Assembly: GCA_004352715.1 (NCBI GenBank)
Contig: SCFE01000038.1
Span: 1,221,014 to 1,285,013, forward strand
Source: Hofstenia miamia
Lineage: Eukaryota > Xenacoelomorpha > Acoela
Length of the DNA stretch: 64,000 bases
Direction of reading: 5' to 3'
Shown here: one piece after another, positions 46,350-59,700 of the stretch
How the letters are laid out: each line of letters begins with the position of its first letter
How positions within the stretch are numbered: position 1 is the stretch's first letter
Program-made: the position numbers and the translations under genes
The notes under the pieces: model-generated
Databases searched by the model: none
What the model was told of the DNA's origin: nothing
Seen by the model: the letters and a program-made list of their open reading frames with translations, nothing else

Positions 46350-47289
46350 CATGACATGACACATCAAAATTTTCTTAGATAAAGACCTATCTAACTATGA
46401 CATAGGCAAACCTTTATAAACAATGGTTTAAAAAATGGCTTGATTAGGGGAGTCTGCCTTAAAGTGCTAATTGGTCACAGCAATAAATTATCATTCTATC
46501 ATTAATACGTATAGAATGTACTTTTTTAATTTATATTCACATGTAAGGCTATGTAGTTTGATTTTACAGATACGATAATAAATAAACAACTATAATACTA
46601 AACATTTTTAACAAGAATAATTTGATTATTAAAACTAGCAAAATCTACAGCTGTTATATTTATCAATTACACTTAATTTAAAGGAATAAGTTATTAATTT
46701 TGCCATTCGAACCAGAAATATACTGCTTAAGAAATTTAAGAACATTGAAAATAAGCTAAATCCATTAAAATCATTTAAACATCTTTCTTAAACAAAATTA
46801 TGTTTTATAATTATAGCAAATGTTGTAAATTTTAAATAATGGTAGGTTTCAAGTAGAAATATAATCTTCTTTGATGCTTGTTGTAAGGATTTCATGAAAA
46901 CGCTCTTAATTAATTTTAAATAACTTGATATTGATGTCGGTAAATATTTTCGTTTTTGATGAGTACAAATCCTAGAACATTAACTATTGAAAAATCTAGT
47001 ACATTTAGTGGGCATCATTTGTAAAATTATGTTTGATATATCAATTTCTTTAACAGTGACTATATGACTTGTCATGGAAATAGCAGTATATTAATTTTGC
47101 CATAGCCAGGCAGATTTCTGCATTTGTGTTTTGTTGCTTCAATAATGCTATTCACATAAATTATCAGTTACTTAAACCTACAAAAACTAGGCACTTTCAA
47201 TAATTTGTGATCTCTTCTATAAAGAAATTTTACAAACTCACTAAATAAAGTTGTAAAAAATCTGAATACACCACTGGATAGATAATCGT

Positions 47290-47290
47290 N
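47290..47290. other. Single-N scaffold join
   Basis: Lone N immediately before the second copy of the 210-bp duplicate. Confidence 0.9.
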
Positions 47291-47500
47291 TCAATGTCAC
47301 AAGAAATAAGAGAAAAAACAACTTTTAAACGGGACCATAAATATAACCAAATATTATTTTGCTGTTTCCTAGTTCAAGACCTAGAGGAAGAATTATAGAT
47401 TTGTGTCCCAAATTAAATTTGAGCTATATAAACACATTTTACTGATATCATAATTTAAAAATTGAAATTTTCGTCCACCTTTGCCAAAATAGTTCAAGGT
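47291..47500 (+). repeat. 210-bp duplicate (copy B)
   Basis: See 46140-46349. Its position at a contig start suggests an unmerged overlap or alternative haplotype. Confidence 0.88.
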
Positions 47501-50406
47501 GAGAAGTCAAAAGCCCGCGCGCCTACGGAATTTCGACTTGAAATTTTGCGCATGAACTAAACTTGAGTGGCCTACTTACAGAAAAGAAAATAGTTGATGC
47601 TAGCTCTTGCTGCCATAGACTTTAGCCCGCCGCATACTTTTCTTTAAGAATTAAATCCTTTACTTAGTTGCGAAATGTTTTTTCATACATTAATTTTTTA
47701 AATGTGAACACGAATCAATTTCTTTGTTACAGTAATATTTAAGAAATATCGCATTGATACTTTCAAAACGTTTGACAATTTGTTATAATTATTTTCAAAT
47801 TCAGAAAATGACATGCAGTTATATGGCTGTAATCAATTTCAACAAATTTCCAGGATTCAGTAAATTTCTAAGAATATATTTCTGTTAGACTTGCGTTTTA
47901 TCGCATGCACATTTAGAGCCCATTTCCAATGCGGCTCTAGTTTTTAACGCAGTTCTTCACTTAAGTTTTAGAACAAAACTACCATTAAAAAAGCATTAAA
48001 TAATTGAAAAATGTATATCCTGAAAAATATTGCGGAACATGTCCTAAAAATTCATGCCAAGAGCAAATTTATTTGAATGGCTTTAATATGATCAGCAAAT
48101 GAAAGGTTTGAATAGAGTTACACCTAACTACTTAAAGGTTGCATAGTTTTTACAATTCGCTATTAAACGAAGAAATTTTCTATGCAAAATTCGGTATTAT
48201 TACCATTAATGCTAAATTTTTCCAAAAATATTTGAATTTTCGCTTTACATATACAACAGATTAGTCAATCACAAAACGTAGAAATACCTGTTAAGAAGTT
48301 TATGAAAAATAACTACACGAATAGAAAGTATACTTCAACTAAGAATGAAAATACAATTTTTACAAATAAATTACAAATATACAAAAAACTATACATTTAT
48401 TTACATCATATAAAACAAAACTATAGAAAGCACTTCAGTTTAAATGACAATTCTAGAATGTTTTCTGGGCAAGAGTCATGATAACAAACATAGACTTCTT
48501 CGTAATCACCGATTTGATTCTTTAGCAAACGTCTAAATATATACTTGTATGTAAAATAAAACAACGAAAGCATCAGAAAATCCATCATACCCTACATATT
48601 ACATATAACATAATTATAAGACCTACGAACGGACATTACACGGTAAACATGTTTCTGAAATCCAAGAAGAGGCATTAAATATTTGTTGCTTGTTACTGTC
48701 GTAATTTAATATTGAATCATAATTCGAAACAAATGTTCCGACGGACTAGATGTAAGAAGCAAAGAAAATATCTTACCAAAAATCAACATTTTGATTTTGG
48801 CGCATGTAAAACACAAATTAACAAGCGTATACATTTCTCCGGAAATTAGTAGCTACTGAAAATGCGCTACCATTGTAAATCATTTTTCGTTGAACGTGAA
48901 AAGGTCCTCTCAATACGAAATGATGGGGGTAAAAGAGGCTTTCCCTCAAAACTCATATGCGACCGGATATGCAAATAACCAACTGACAGAAAAACACAAA
49001 ACGACGAAATAAAAGTTCAAAACTTTAATACGTTTTTATTGAATTTTTTTTCAAAAATACATTGAAAAAAATGAAGCAATTAAATCCTAGATAACAATAC
49101 ATTGAGTGGAAAACAGTGAATGCCAAAAAGTTATGTATAAAAGTTCGTTTTTGAGAGCTTCGAAAGTCACATAATGGAACAATTTTAATTAACATGTAAA
49201 TATAGTAGCAGTTTGCTTCCTTGAATTGTGCTGGGCAGTAATCCCAATACAGGCGCTTAGCCCGAATTGGATTTGATGATAGATCTCGAATTAGGATGAG
49301 ATTGGCTTTCCTCAAAATCAAAAATTGGGATTTTCGGTTGAGGCGAGAAATAAACATTTGAGTTTTTGGGATAAAATTCATTGAAAAAATGAATTTGAAA
49401 TAAATAAATGTTTTAAACAAAAAGACTATAATTATATTTTTATTAAATAAATTTTTAAATTTTGGTACATGTCTATCTACTCCTAACAATAACTCATAAA
49501 CAGTATTAACTGCAAACGCTTACTTTCTTGTAAATACGTGTAGGTTTATAAACATTATCCTGTTTCCAAAAATGCGGCAGGTGCAATCAATACATTGTAA
49601 TTGATTAAGAAATGTGCGCAAACTTTTATCGGTAATGCTGCTCTGTACATTGTTTAGTTATGAAACCTAAATTTACGTTCCTCGATTTTCATAGCTAGAT
49701 TTTAGTAAAGTAAATGACAAATGACTACCTTACTTTAGAGGCTAGTTTTGAGCATGGAATTTTTTTCCTTTCAAACTAGCCTGTAAAATACGAATGCAAT
49801 GATAACACATATCATACCTAGCTATTTAAGCAATATTAAATCACTTTATAACTAAAAATTTAACCAACCCTACAACCCAATATGTGATTGTCTTCTTATC
49901 AGAATTGGCGTCCTGTGATAGAGGTTTGCAGTGAAACAACATTCCAAGTTCAATAGGTTTTCTCTAAATAATTGCAAATTGAAACTTTGCGAACATTATT
50001 ACAAAATTCAGCATGCAAACAGATCGATAAGGGAAAACACCCTCCCCATATACTGTAAATACTCGCTTAGTTACAAAAATGTACAAAGAAACCGTCCGTG
50101 GTTTCCCACTTCATTTAATGCACATCAAGTAAAATTGCCTACTTCGTTTTTCCAACACCACACAGTTGATAAACACAAAATAAACACGATATTTATTCAT
50201 TCACTAATTAGTAGTGTTTATTCAGAGATCATTCTACAGGTAACTGATTTTACGAGCACTATACCACGAATGAACTTTTTTTCAAGACAATTGAGTCTTA
50301 GCGATATTAGGGCAAATATATGAGATTAAAATCCGCTTTATAAAAGTAGACAAAACACTAACATACACCTTAACACGAGCCTACCTATACTTAAACATGC
50401 TATGAA

Positions 50407-50702
50407 TGCGGATCCAGAGATGGAAATGGGCCGCCCAGCCGCTCTAAATTTTATACCAATTCAGCCTATTCTATGATACTTGACAAAAAATTTCGTTAAT
50501 TTTTAAGTCTAATTTGCCAAAAGTTGGGTAGCTGGGAAATTTATAACAAAATCTACAAACTGAATTTAAAAACTATTTTTCATTGCTGATAAATTATATG
50601 GCCTCACTGCACTGTTTGGTAATAGTAACATATTTTTGAAACTTCGGGCCATTTTTCCAATTCTTGGCCTGAGGCCGGCCCATGTCCATCACCATACGGG
50701 CC
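50407..50702. mobile_element. hAT-type MITE (280 bp)
   Basis: Left CAGAGATGGAAATGGGCCG at 50415; right, inverted, TGGTGATGGACATGGGCCG ending at 50694 (15 of the inner 17 bases match). Flanking 8-mers TGCGGATC and TACGGGCC agree at five positions and differ only by transitions. No coding capacity. Confidence 0.62.
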
Positions 50703-52879
50703 ATGCAATATGTTGAAACTAAAAGGCTAAAGAAATCTATGTTTTGGAAATTCTAATATAAAAGCACATGCTCTGTAAAAGATTAAATTTCATCAAAGAT
50801 AAACAAAACAGAAAAGACAATCGCAAAAAACCGAGAGCGTGTTTAATTAAACAGGTCAATAAAGTAGCTCTTAACAAAATAATTAAAAAAGAAATGCCAA
50901 AAATATTAATTAGCGTTGGTGCTTTATTCTGACAAAGCGTCATAATTAAAAAATAATAAAACCTAATAAATAATTGACAAGCGGCTTTTACACGATGAGA
51001 AGGTATTTGTTTTACATTTTTGTATTAGTTTACAGAATTAAATATTCATTGAATGATACAACCAAAAATTGAATGAGAATAATTACAATCAGTTATTTTT
51101 GAAATATATATTCAATGCAAAAGTTTTGGGGAGTCGTACATTTTAAAACACTTCATTATTCCAATACAAGCACTGACTGCAAATATCAAAAGTTTGCAGT
51201 AAAATTTGCATTCGTGATAAACTGTCAAAAATTTTAAATCAACAAAACATATACTAGTGTTGTGCGTTCTAACATAAATAACCATATCAACCGGACCGGG
51301 TTTCTTCTTAACCTAACCTGTTTTAAAAGAAGGAAGAATGCAAAAAATGAAATTCCTCGAACGAGGCTTGTGCGAAAATTCCATATTCCTAACTTCTTTA
51401 GATATAAACAAAAACAGAAATTTATAACTAGTTGATGCACAAGCCTAGAATATTTTTAAATGTTGTATTAGTATAAAATTATTACCCGTTTACATATCTA
51501 TAAACACTAGAGTTATGACTATTTCCAATTCTTTATGGCCATACCACAGCCCTTGGAACTATGTACCATTCTATTTATTCCTAGTTCGAACCCCCCCCCA
51601 AACAAAGAATTTTTAATTTTTTCAAGAGCGCCATAAGGACTTTAAATAAAAACTAATTTACAGCCAAAAAATATGTCATGTGTTTTAACAAATCATTTAA
51701 TAACATACACTTTATATCAAGCTTTTCAGCTATACTACAATCAATTTTATGCATAACTTTGAGGGCCTTTCCAGTGCTAATGTTTCCCCTTCGTGGTTTA
51801 AGAATGAGAAAGTATTTTTTAGATTTATTATATATATATAGGATAATGAGACAAACTGATTATGATTTTGACATTCTTAAGATTAAACACCATTATTAAT
51901 GGGCCCAAATAGCATTACAATAATGGGTTCAAAATCACCTCACATGTAATTCCATTAGTTTTTTGAGTTCTTGAACTTTACACACTTGACCTTAATATTA
52001 AAAGCCAAAAAACACGCATACTTAAATTGAAAAGAACGAATATAGTGACGTGCAAGCCGGCATTACGTCAATTAGAAACGCGTGGGCAATAAATGGCGAC
52101 ACAATTTCTCAAAGAAGAGATTTCTTTGCAATTGTAGTCTTCAAACGCTAAAAATAAATTTGGGACAACAAAATCAGTAAAGAAATTTCCTTAAGCGTAA
52201 AACCTTAATAATGTTTTGGAAAGAAAATATTTGCGAAGAAATAATTTTTTAAAAAGCGTGATGCCATAGACATTTCAATGCGAAATAACCATGAATTTTA
52301 GAAGATTTTTAATGTCTACGAACCCTTCTTTATATATGAATGCGCAACTTAAAAAATAGTGGAAATAAAAATATTGAATGGATATCTTTAAATATTTTGT
52401 AGTTACATATAAAAAATCTTGTAATGATTTCAGAAATCAATATGCACAATTATATTTCAGTATACAAGTATACACCAAGCCGTAAATGAAATTTGAGGAA
52501 TACCTTTGATCTAGAATGGAACTGTTTTCTGAGCTTCATTGCACAAACATAAAAATTGGAAATCACTTGAGCATAAAGCGGGCCTCCGAACGACAGCTGA
52601 TGTAACGTAGGTTGAAATAAAGTTTTATTGGAGTGATCAATAAACAGGAAACAGAAGAGTGTGTTTTGGTTGCCTGCTGTAATGCTAAACAAAAGTCCTT
52701 AAATGCAGTTTCATATAGATGGAATTAGTTAGATCTTAAAGAAATGCGGTTGATGAAAAATACAAAATTTCATTTAACTGATTTGATAAATCGATAAGTG
52801 CATCCATGAAACTTATTTAAAAGCATGACAACCGTATTTTTGTGTATAATTGAAACTGCCTAGAAATTTTTATTTTTTT
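50703..52879. other. Noncoding stretch
   Basis: Nothing supported. An 80-codon minus ORF (52450-52692) has no recognised domain. Confidence 0.45.
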
Positions 52880-53370
52880 GGTTTCTTTAAAAATTGTTTA
52901 ACCTTAAACAGCCTGATGTCCACATTTACAAAGAATCTTCTCCAAGCCTATTACCAACCTTGAAAATCTTGGAGAACATGCCTTAATGCAAAGTTGAAAA
53001 GATGAACAATTTGACTTTGAAATTTTTCGAATTTTTGAAAAATATTTAAATTCTCTCTATACCTAATGTTCATGTATTTATAAGGTTTTGAGCTCATGGA
53101 AGCAAAAAAGAACTTTTAGTGTTTCTTGATATGTGCAAAGATATCTCAAACCCATTGCTGCGTGCACAAGATAGAGGAGTGACACATTCATTTTCATTCC
53201 AAAACTGCGTCTGGTCGGGTAGCCATCCTACTGAGCCGTTCACCAATAGATGTGCCCATATCTCACGATTGATAATTTTCATAATATGCCTGGATAAAAT
53301 TACTTGAAAATGAGGAAAAACGATTTGTCATTTTATAAAGACAGAGCTAATTTAAGGTTAAAAAACAGAC
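52880..53370. mobile_element. Candidate MITE built from two inverted R1 repeats
   Basis: The minus strand at 52990-52895 and the plus strand at 53239-53370 both carry the R1 core, in opposite directions. Both outer ends hold AACCTTAAA: AACCTTAAACAGCCTGATG on the left and, inverted, AACCTTAAATTAGCTCTG on the right. The whole therefore looks like an element of about 490 bp with inverted ends. R1 pieces elsewhere may be its solo arms. Confidence 0.5.
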
Positions 53371-53429
53371 TTATATCGACTTAGTTGAAACAAAACCCAC
53401 CTGATAGGTAAATTAATATTTTCATTCAC

Positions 53430-53490
53430 GTCACCCTGAGCATCGAATTCGAACCCACTCCCAAGACTTCGGTTATCCAGCGATTGCTAA
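53430..53490 (-). repeat. tRNA-derived SINE fragment (box B)
   Basis: The minus strand carries GGTTCGAATTC at 53455-53445 (10 of 11 to the RNA polymerase III box B), preceded by ATCGCTGGATAACCG and AGTCTTGGGAGT in the layout of a tRNA anticodon/T arm. The T-stem does not close, so it is not a working tRNA. It lies 60-120 bases after the stop codon of the UNC80-like gene. Confidence 0.4.
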
Positions 53491-53548
53491 ATATAAATTA
53501 ACTGAAAATTAACAATAGCTAAAGAATGAAAATAACTACAATATGAAT

Positions 53549-53736
53549 TTACATTTTTGGAATTCCTACCATAGACACAGATTTCGTAAGGCCAGTACGA
53601 TTTTTGGACAGATCCATTGCTGAGAAATTTAGACGCTCATCAGATGAGATGCTAATGTTTGAGGTATCGCGAGGAGGAGCACTATTACGACGACGTCGCA
53701 AACTACGTTGAAGACCGCCTCCAGTGGAAGCCTCAG
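53549..53736 (-). CDS. UNC80-like terminal exon
   Basis: Acceptor AAATTTAG at 53737. Encodes GGGLQRSLRRRRNSAPPRD and, at the end, KSVSMVGIPKM, then TAA. The RRRRNS and KSVS sequences are basophilic kinase-type or 14-3-3-type sites by consensus. Confidence 0.75.
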
Positions 53737-56700
53737 CTAAATTTTCCGTGTTACGATATTTTCATGAACATAAATTAGATTTTGGGAAAAAAAGTAATGA
53801 AATTCAATGTAAAAAGATATTTCCAAATTTTAAAGGATTATCTCATAAGAAACAATAGCAAAATGGAATAAAGGTCTATGGGATTAATATTGACAAACAC
53901 TAAAGGCTAGAGAAATTCAAACTACAGCTGTTACCGTTTTGTGCGAAGTAAGAGAGCATATTTCTTAAGTTAAGAATAGTTTGCATAATAGTCTGTCTGA
54001 GATAAGATTATATTGAAATTGATCTTTTGGAATACGATTGTATAAGATTTACAAAACATCTCACAGATAGTTCAAAGCGAAGACTTACGTTGAATAAGCC
54101 GAGCATCGTGAGTTTCACCGGCTAGAGTTGTCAATTGTGAGCTTATAACCTCAGGTTTGGGGCGATTAGTGCGTAAGGTGTTGGAGCGCGCCACCGGTGA
54201 TGCGGATCGTTGCCTAACCTTTACAGACTGACGTAAGGTAAACTGCTTCCTTGGAGGAGCCTGCCCTTGCTTGTTGAAGAAATTTTTTATCTTCTTCAAG
54301 GTAGATGGTTTTGGAGTGACCATGTGGGGTTCAACCGAATGCGAAACAAAACTGTCAGCTGATGAGAGTAAAGGACTTTGCTCATTTTCAATGCTAATAA
54401 ACTAATTAATACGTAGCACTGCAAGTCCAACCCTGATAAAGTCTTAAATGCATATATTTTAAAAAGAAAACATTCAACCTAATATTGTGGTCAATTAAAG
54501 AGAATTATAATTTGGTAAACAGTTTCCTTTAAATTCAATGCTCATTGAAAAATAAAGAAGTAATCATAGATCTATGCCACTAATTGAAACATTTTAAGTA
54601 ATATTAAATATATGTGAATAAAAATGAATATAACTTCCTAACTCTAATAAGGAAATCTAAATTTTTTCTGTGTTTTTTTCACTATTGATCATTGCACGAC
54701 CAACACGAATACTAAAGTTGAACTTTATGATAAGCAAACTTTTAACAACAACGGACTGGATGCCTGTCGTGGGTTAAAATTTTATAGCTAATTGTCCCTA
54801 ACATACGTGATAATGTTAAAAGTAAAAAAATTCTTAATTTGCTATGACTTAAATCACATAAAAAGCGTTGTTCTAACAATACATTTGGTGCCCTAATTCT
54901 TGACAATCGCATTGTTCGTGGAGAACAATTTTAGTAGACCTCGTCAAATTCGCATTTTTGTATGTAATTGCGAGTAATACTTATTACTTCTATAGGTAGT
55001 TGTCATTTTACAGTATTTTCACACTTAGAGGTCGTGCTGAAAAAGTACATTTCCACATACAACTCGATATGCTCACTGTTATAATCCTCCAAACATCAAT
55101 ATAAACACTTCCCCAAACACATCTTAATTTTTTGCCGTCTACTTTTAGATGGTTTCCCATTGGCATAACATTTATATCACCCGATGCCTCTATCACAAAA
55201 ACAAGCTCCATCAACATTTTAGTGTGAGTTTTGTAAGAAATGTCCTTAACTGTTTTCTCTCTTTGGCAAACCACCACCTATGAGCAATGAGCCAATTGAA
55301 TTTTTTCTTTCTAAGAATTTTAAAAACTCACCATTGAGTAATAAGTTCGTCAACTTGAGCATTCCTCAGCTGGTAAAGAGTCTCTCTCACTTGTTCTACG
55401 TATAAATTATTAGGTGGAACATCATCGAAATACCTAAATGAGAATTTAAAGTTAAAAATTGCTACACAACACTTGAATTATTACCACAACCAATCAATTA
55501 CTAAGTAAATCTTACAGTCTAGCCGGACCAGCTGTTTCAAGCAGTACGAGAAGAGTAAAATACTTCTAAATTACTATTACTTTTCATTAGTAAAAACTAA
55601 CTCAAACCATTCCAACTGTTAAACAAAAAAATCTGCCGGAAAAAATTTGAGTTGAGGGGCATTCCTTATAAGATGCAAATATTTCCTTCCAAACAGTTAA
55701 CATCCCGCTGTGTGGTGCATTCCGAGGAAGGTAATTGAAAAAGCGGAGATAGATATCTAGATCTTCTCGAAATTCAGATGGCATATGATCAGAGACCAAA
55801 TAGTCCTAAACAATTTGTCTATTAAATACGCTTAACAATGTAACACATTTAATTGAATTCAAAAATATTTGGTGAAATATTATTTAAGGAAATGTTATTT
55901 TTATGAAAGCAAAAAATAATCGCCAAAAATAATAGCTCAAAAATCGTCGACGAAATTAAGCGTGTTTCGAAACTTTTTACCATCACATGTAGATGATAAC
56001 TACCTTATAATAGAGAAGACAACCATTGAGTGTGAAGGCTCTTCTTTGTCCACGATAGAAATCAGACTAAAAAGAAATTTTTAACTTAATATACGATTAA
56101 ATGAATATTCAAAAGCTGTTGAAAAAATCTGCAATTGCAAGCTTCTGGCCAGCTGAATATATATTTGGAAGTTTCAATACTACTCAGGCACCAGAATTTA
56201 TGGACTGTAATTGCTGCATACATATATATATATATATAATGCAAGTGAATGATCAGGTAGTGATTATTTTGGTGTACGGTGTATTCGAGTATTTCGAATA
56301 AAATTAGCGTGTAAATCAGTGTATTTTTCTATCAATTAAAAAATACAAATTTGACATAAAACAAAGAACACAGCTAGAAGAAGTACGATGGAATTTTACA
56401 ATAGACAATGAGACACAGGAAAAGATTTAAGCAAATATAATGATAGTCTGATCCATAAATGCCACGAAATTGCAATGTGTATTTATGCAAATCCAATTAC
56501 GGTACTAAGTGAGATGAGCATGCAAAAGATATGATAAGTGTTGGAATATCAAAATGATGAAGAAAGATGTAGACAAAGCATAAATGCAAATCAATTTTAA
56601 TTTATTGTTAAACAAAATTAAGCATTAATTGTGTGTGATTTCGAAGTAAATGGTCTAATTCATGATAGAATACAAACGCTCAGTATAAATGGTATGTACA

Positions 56701-59700
56701 TTGTATTAAGTCTTTGAAAACTAGTGTAAACTATACAGATAACTGCTGTGAAATTATGTGGACTTAAAAATCCATTTACTTGATGATACAGAAATTATAA
56801 AAAAATGTAAGTGCCACGCTATTCGTCATCTGTATTATCCACTAGTAATACAGTATCAATGTAAACACTAATCTTTATAAGTTTCAAGAACTATATTAAT
56901 TTTACTAAACGTTTCTATGAAAAATAATGGATACTAATCTTATAGATAGAAATGTCACTAAAGGAATGATTATACAAGAATTTAAAATATGGCGATAAAT
57001 GAACGTAACAAATTTTGAAGTTCCATGGTACTGCTATGCTTAGCATCACAAATTTGTCCATTAAATTTTTAATATTTGTTAACAACAAGCTTCAAACGAG
57101 CATTTAAACGATCATTAATATTAGTTTTGACAAAAATTGAAAACAGAATCAAATTTTCAATTGTGCAAAATATGAAAATTCATTTTCCCAGCGACTCCAA
57201 GCCGTTCACGACACTTTGAGGGATCTTCTGCTTCGAGGAAAAGTAGGGGTCATATCTTGTTTTTGCAGTTTTTTTAGTTTAGTTTTGATTCGATGGATGA
57301 GAGAATTCTTGTTAAGGAGCCATATAATTTCCTTTTTAGACCAGAGACTTCAGCTGAGCCCAGATGTGATTAAGAGAAATTTAGTGTCCATAAAGTAGGG
57401 TACACACTTAAAAGTTTGCGCGCAACCTTTCTTGATTTAATGAAGCGCACAACCAAAAGTTGCAAGTGTGTACGCGATTCCAACTTTGGTTTAAACAGAA
57501 TTTTAAGAGTTAAATTGGTTCTACTTTTGCGCTCAACCTATCGTGATTTAATTAGGCGCACAACAAAAGTTATAAGCATGTGCGTGATTCCAAATTTATT
57601 GTGAACATTTAATTCTTCTATAAAGACTTTGTCATTTCTCACAAAGAAAGAATTTAACCGCGCATTATTATTAACATAACTGATTAAAATCACACAAGAT
57701 CCTTTCTTTCTTCAGACTGCTTGATTGTATTGGATGTAGTGCACTTTACTGGTAGATTTCATTTTAAAAAATGGCAATAAATATAATTCAACCAAAAAGT
57801 CGTGCACAAAGTTGTGTGTACGCCAATATTTTTGTTGTGAGCTTTATAATTACGTAGAAAGTTGTGCACAAAGTTGGAAGTGTGTTCGCAAATAGTTTTG
57901 CTGTGATTTTTATAATTACCCAAAAAGTTGTGCGCAAAGTTTAAGTGTGTACGCTACTTAAGTAAATAACTACTCATTGTATAATTTGCGGTTACTGTTT
58001 ATTTAAGATAATTGGCTGCAATTGCAAAAGAATTAATGATAACAACCAAAATGATAAGTAAAAATGAAAAATGGAATTGAAATGTTTTATTTTTCATTTT
58101 CGTTTTTCATTTTCATTTTTCAATTTTCAATGAAAATTTCAATTTATAAAATAATCAAAATGAAAAATGAAAAACGACCTGGTACCTGCATACCTGATAC
58201 CTGCATATAATTTTTCAAATGATGTACAAAGTGAATTTTTAATTTAAACTTTATAAAATAACAAAAATGAAAAATAAAAAACGGAATTGAAATATTTCAT
58301 TTTTTATTTTCGTTTTTCATTTTTTGTTTTCATTTTTAATTTTTCAATTTAATTTTTAATTTAAAATTATAAATAATAAAATGAAAAATGAAAAACGGAA
58401 TTGAAATATTTCATTTTTCATGGTTGTTTTTCATTTTAGTTTTCTTTTTCAATTTTGGTTTTTCATTAGCAAATCTTGCGAAAAATTTTATGAATGAAAA
58501 ATTACAAAAAATTTGAAAAATGAACAAGAAAAATGGTTATTTAACTTTTTCAAATTAAAATTTCATTTAATCTTTCAAAATAATCAAAATGAAAAATTTA
58601 AAACGGAATAGATATGGCCAAAATCGGTCTGACCCGGCCCATAGCATATGTAATTTTTTCAAAAATTTAGATAAAATTTAGATTCTGCAATAGTTGATCG
58701 AATACAAGCTGAAAAACAAACTGATTATATACATGGAAATTATTTAAAATATATTGCTTTGCAAGATTAGTTAAAACTTGTGGCCCACAATTCTGTCATT
58801 AGTTCATTATTTGTTCCGATCGAGCCCACAGCCCGAATTAATTTTCTAGGCCCGCAACCCGCGAGTTTGGTCCTGGCTCGCTTCCACCCCATGTCAATGT
58901 GTACGATAGCGAATTTTTGATGGACTATTTGCATAATTCAAAATTTCAGTGGAGTACAAAAGCACCCCAAACCACGTAGTAAAAAAGCAAACAGATCTAA
59001 CTGTTAATCAAATGCTATACTTTTGCAAATCAACCTTATAAATAAGATTATACTAACAACATACAAAATCGTGAGCAAAACTATATTAAAAGGCCCGTTT
59101 TATTGATAGAAACATTAAAAAAAAGGAAAAAAATATCTTGTTGTAACTAAGAATAATTTATTGGAAAATCGAAAGATACACAAAATTCAAACCTGCTCTC
59201 CAAAGTCATTTGACAACAATTCCGATAAACTGTCGTTGATGGTTACCTAAATATCAAATGCATTACATCTGGCGTTGAATAACAAAACCCATGAATATAT
59301 TCAAATATGCGTGAAATTATGTAAGATAATAACATTAGTGCAATATAACGCAACTACTAACAGACTAATGTTGCGCAAGCAAGAGAGAACGCTCTGACTT
59401 AATTAAAATTCCAAGAATTTGGTTGTATATTTTTATGAGCGCCTCCGGGCTTTCGAGCACTCGTACTAAAAAACGAACTTAAATGGATTCCCAAACTCAA
59501 AGGAGAAATCGTGAACAAATAAATTTCGACCCGATATCAAAAGCATGACCTTCCCAAAGCTTAATCGAACTCTATTATTTTCTAAAAATAGTCTAACATT
59601 TGAACTCGACATGAAAACCTAAGCGAGATGGCCGATCTCTCCAGTGATACAAAATTACACAAGAACAGCCTGGAAGTGTGTCAACGACGTTTAATATTAT

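Larger units (their letters stand above)
45780..50400. other. Noncoding stretch with a scaffold-join duplication
   Basis: 46140-46349 and 47291-47500 are the same 210 bases with one mismatch, and the second copy starts directly after the lone N at 47290. ORFs at 49025-49489 (minus, 154 codons) and 49931-50323 (plus, 130 codons) are open, but have AT-driven composition and no recognisable motif. Confidence 0.5.

Noticed and set aside
49025-49489. 154-codon minus ORF
   Set aside because: Phe/Ile/Lys/Asn-rich as expected from AT-rich random sequence; no domain, no splice context, no homologue recalled.
49931-50323. 130-codon plus ORF
   Set aside because: Open by chance in AT-rich DNA as far as I can see; no motif or regulatory context.
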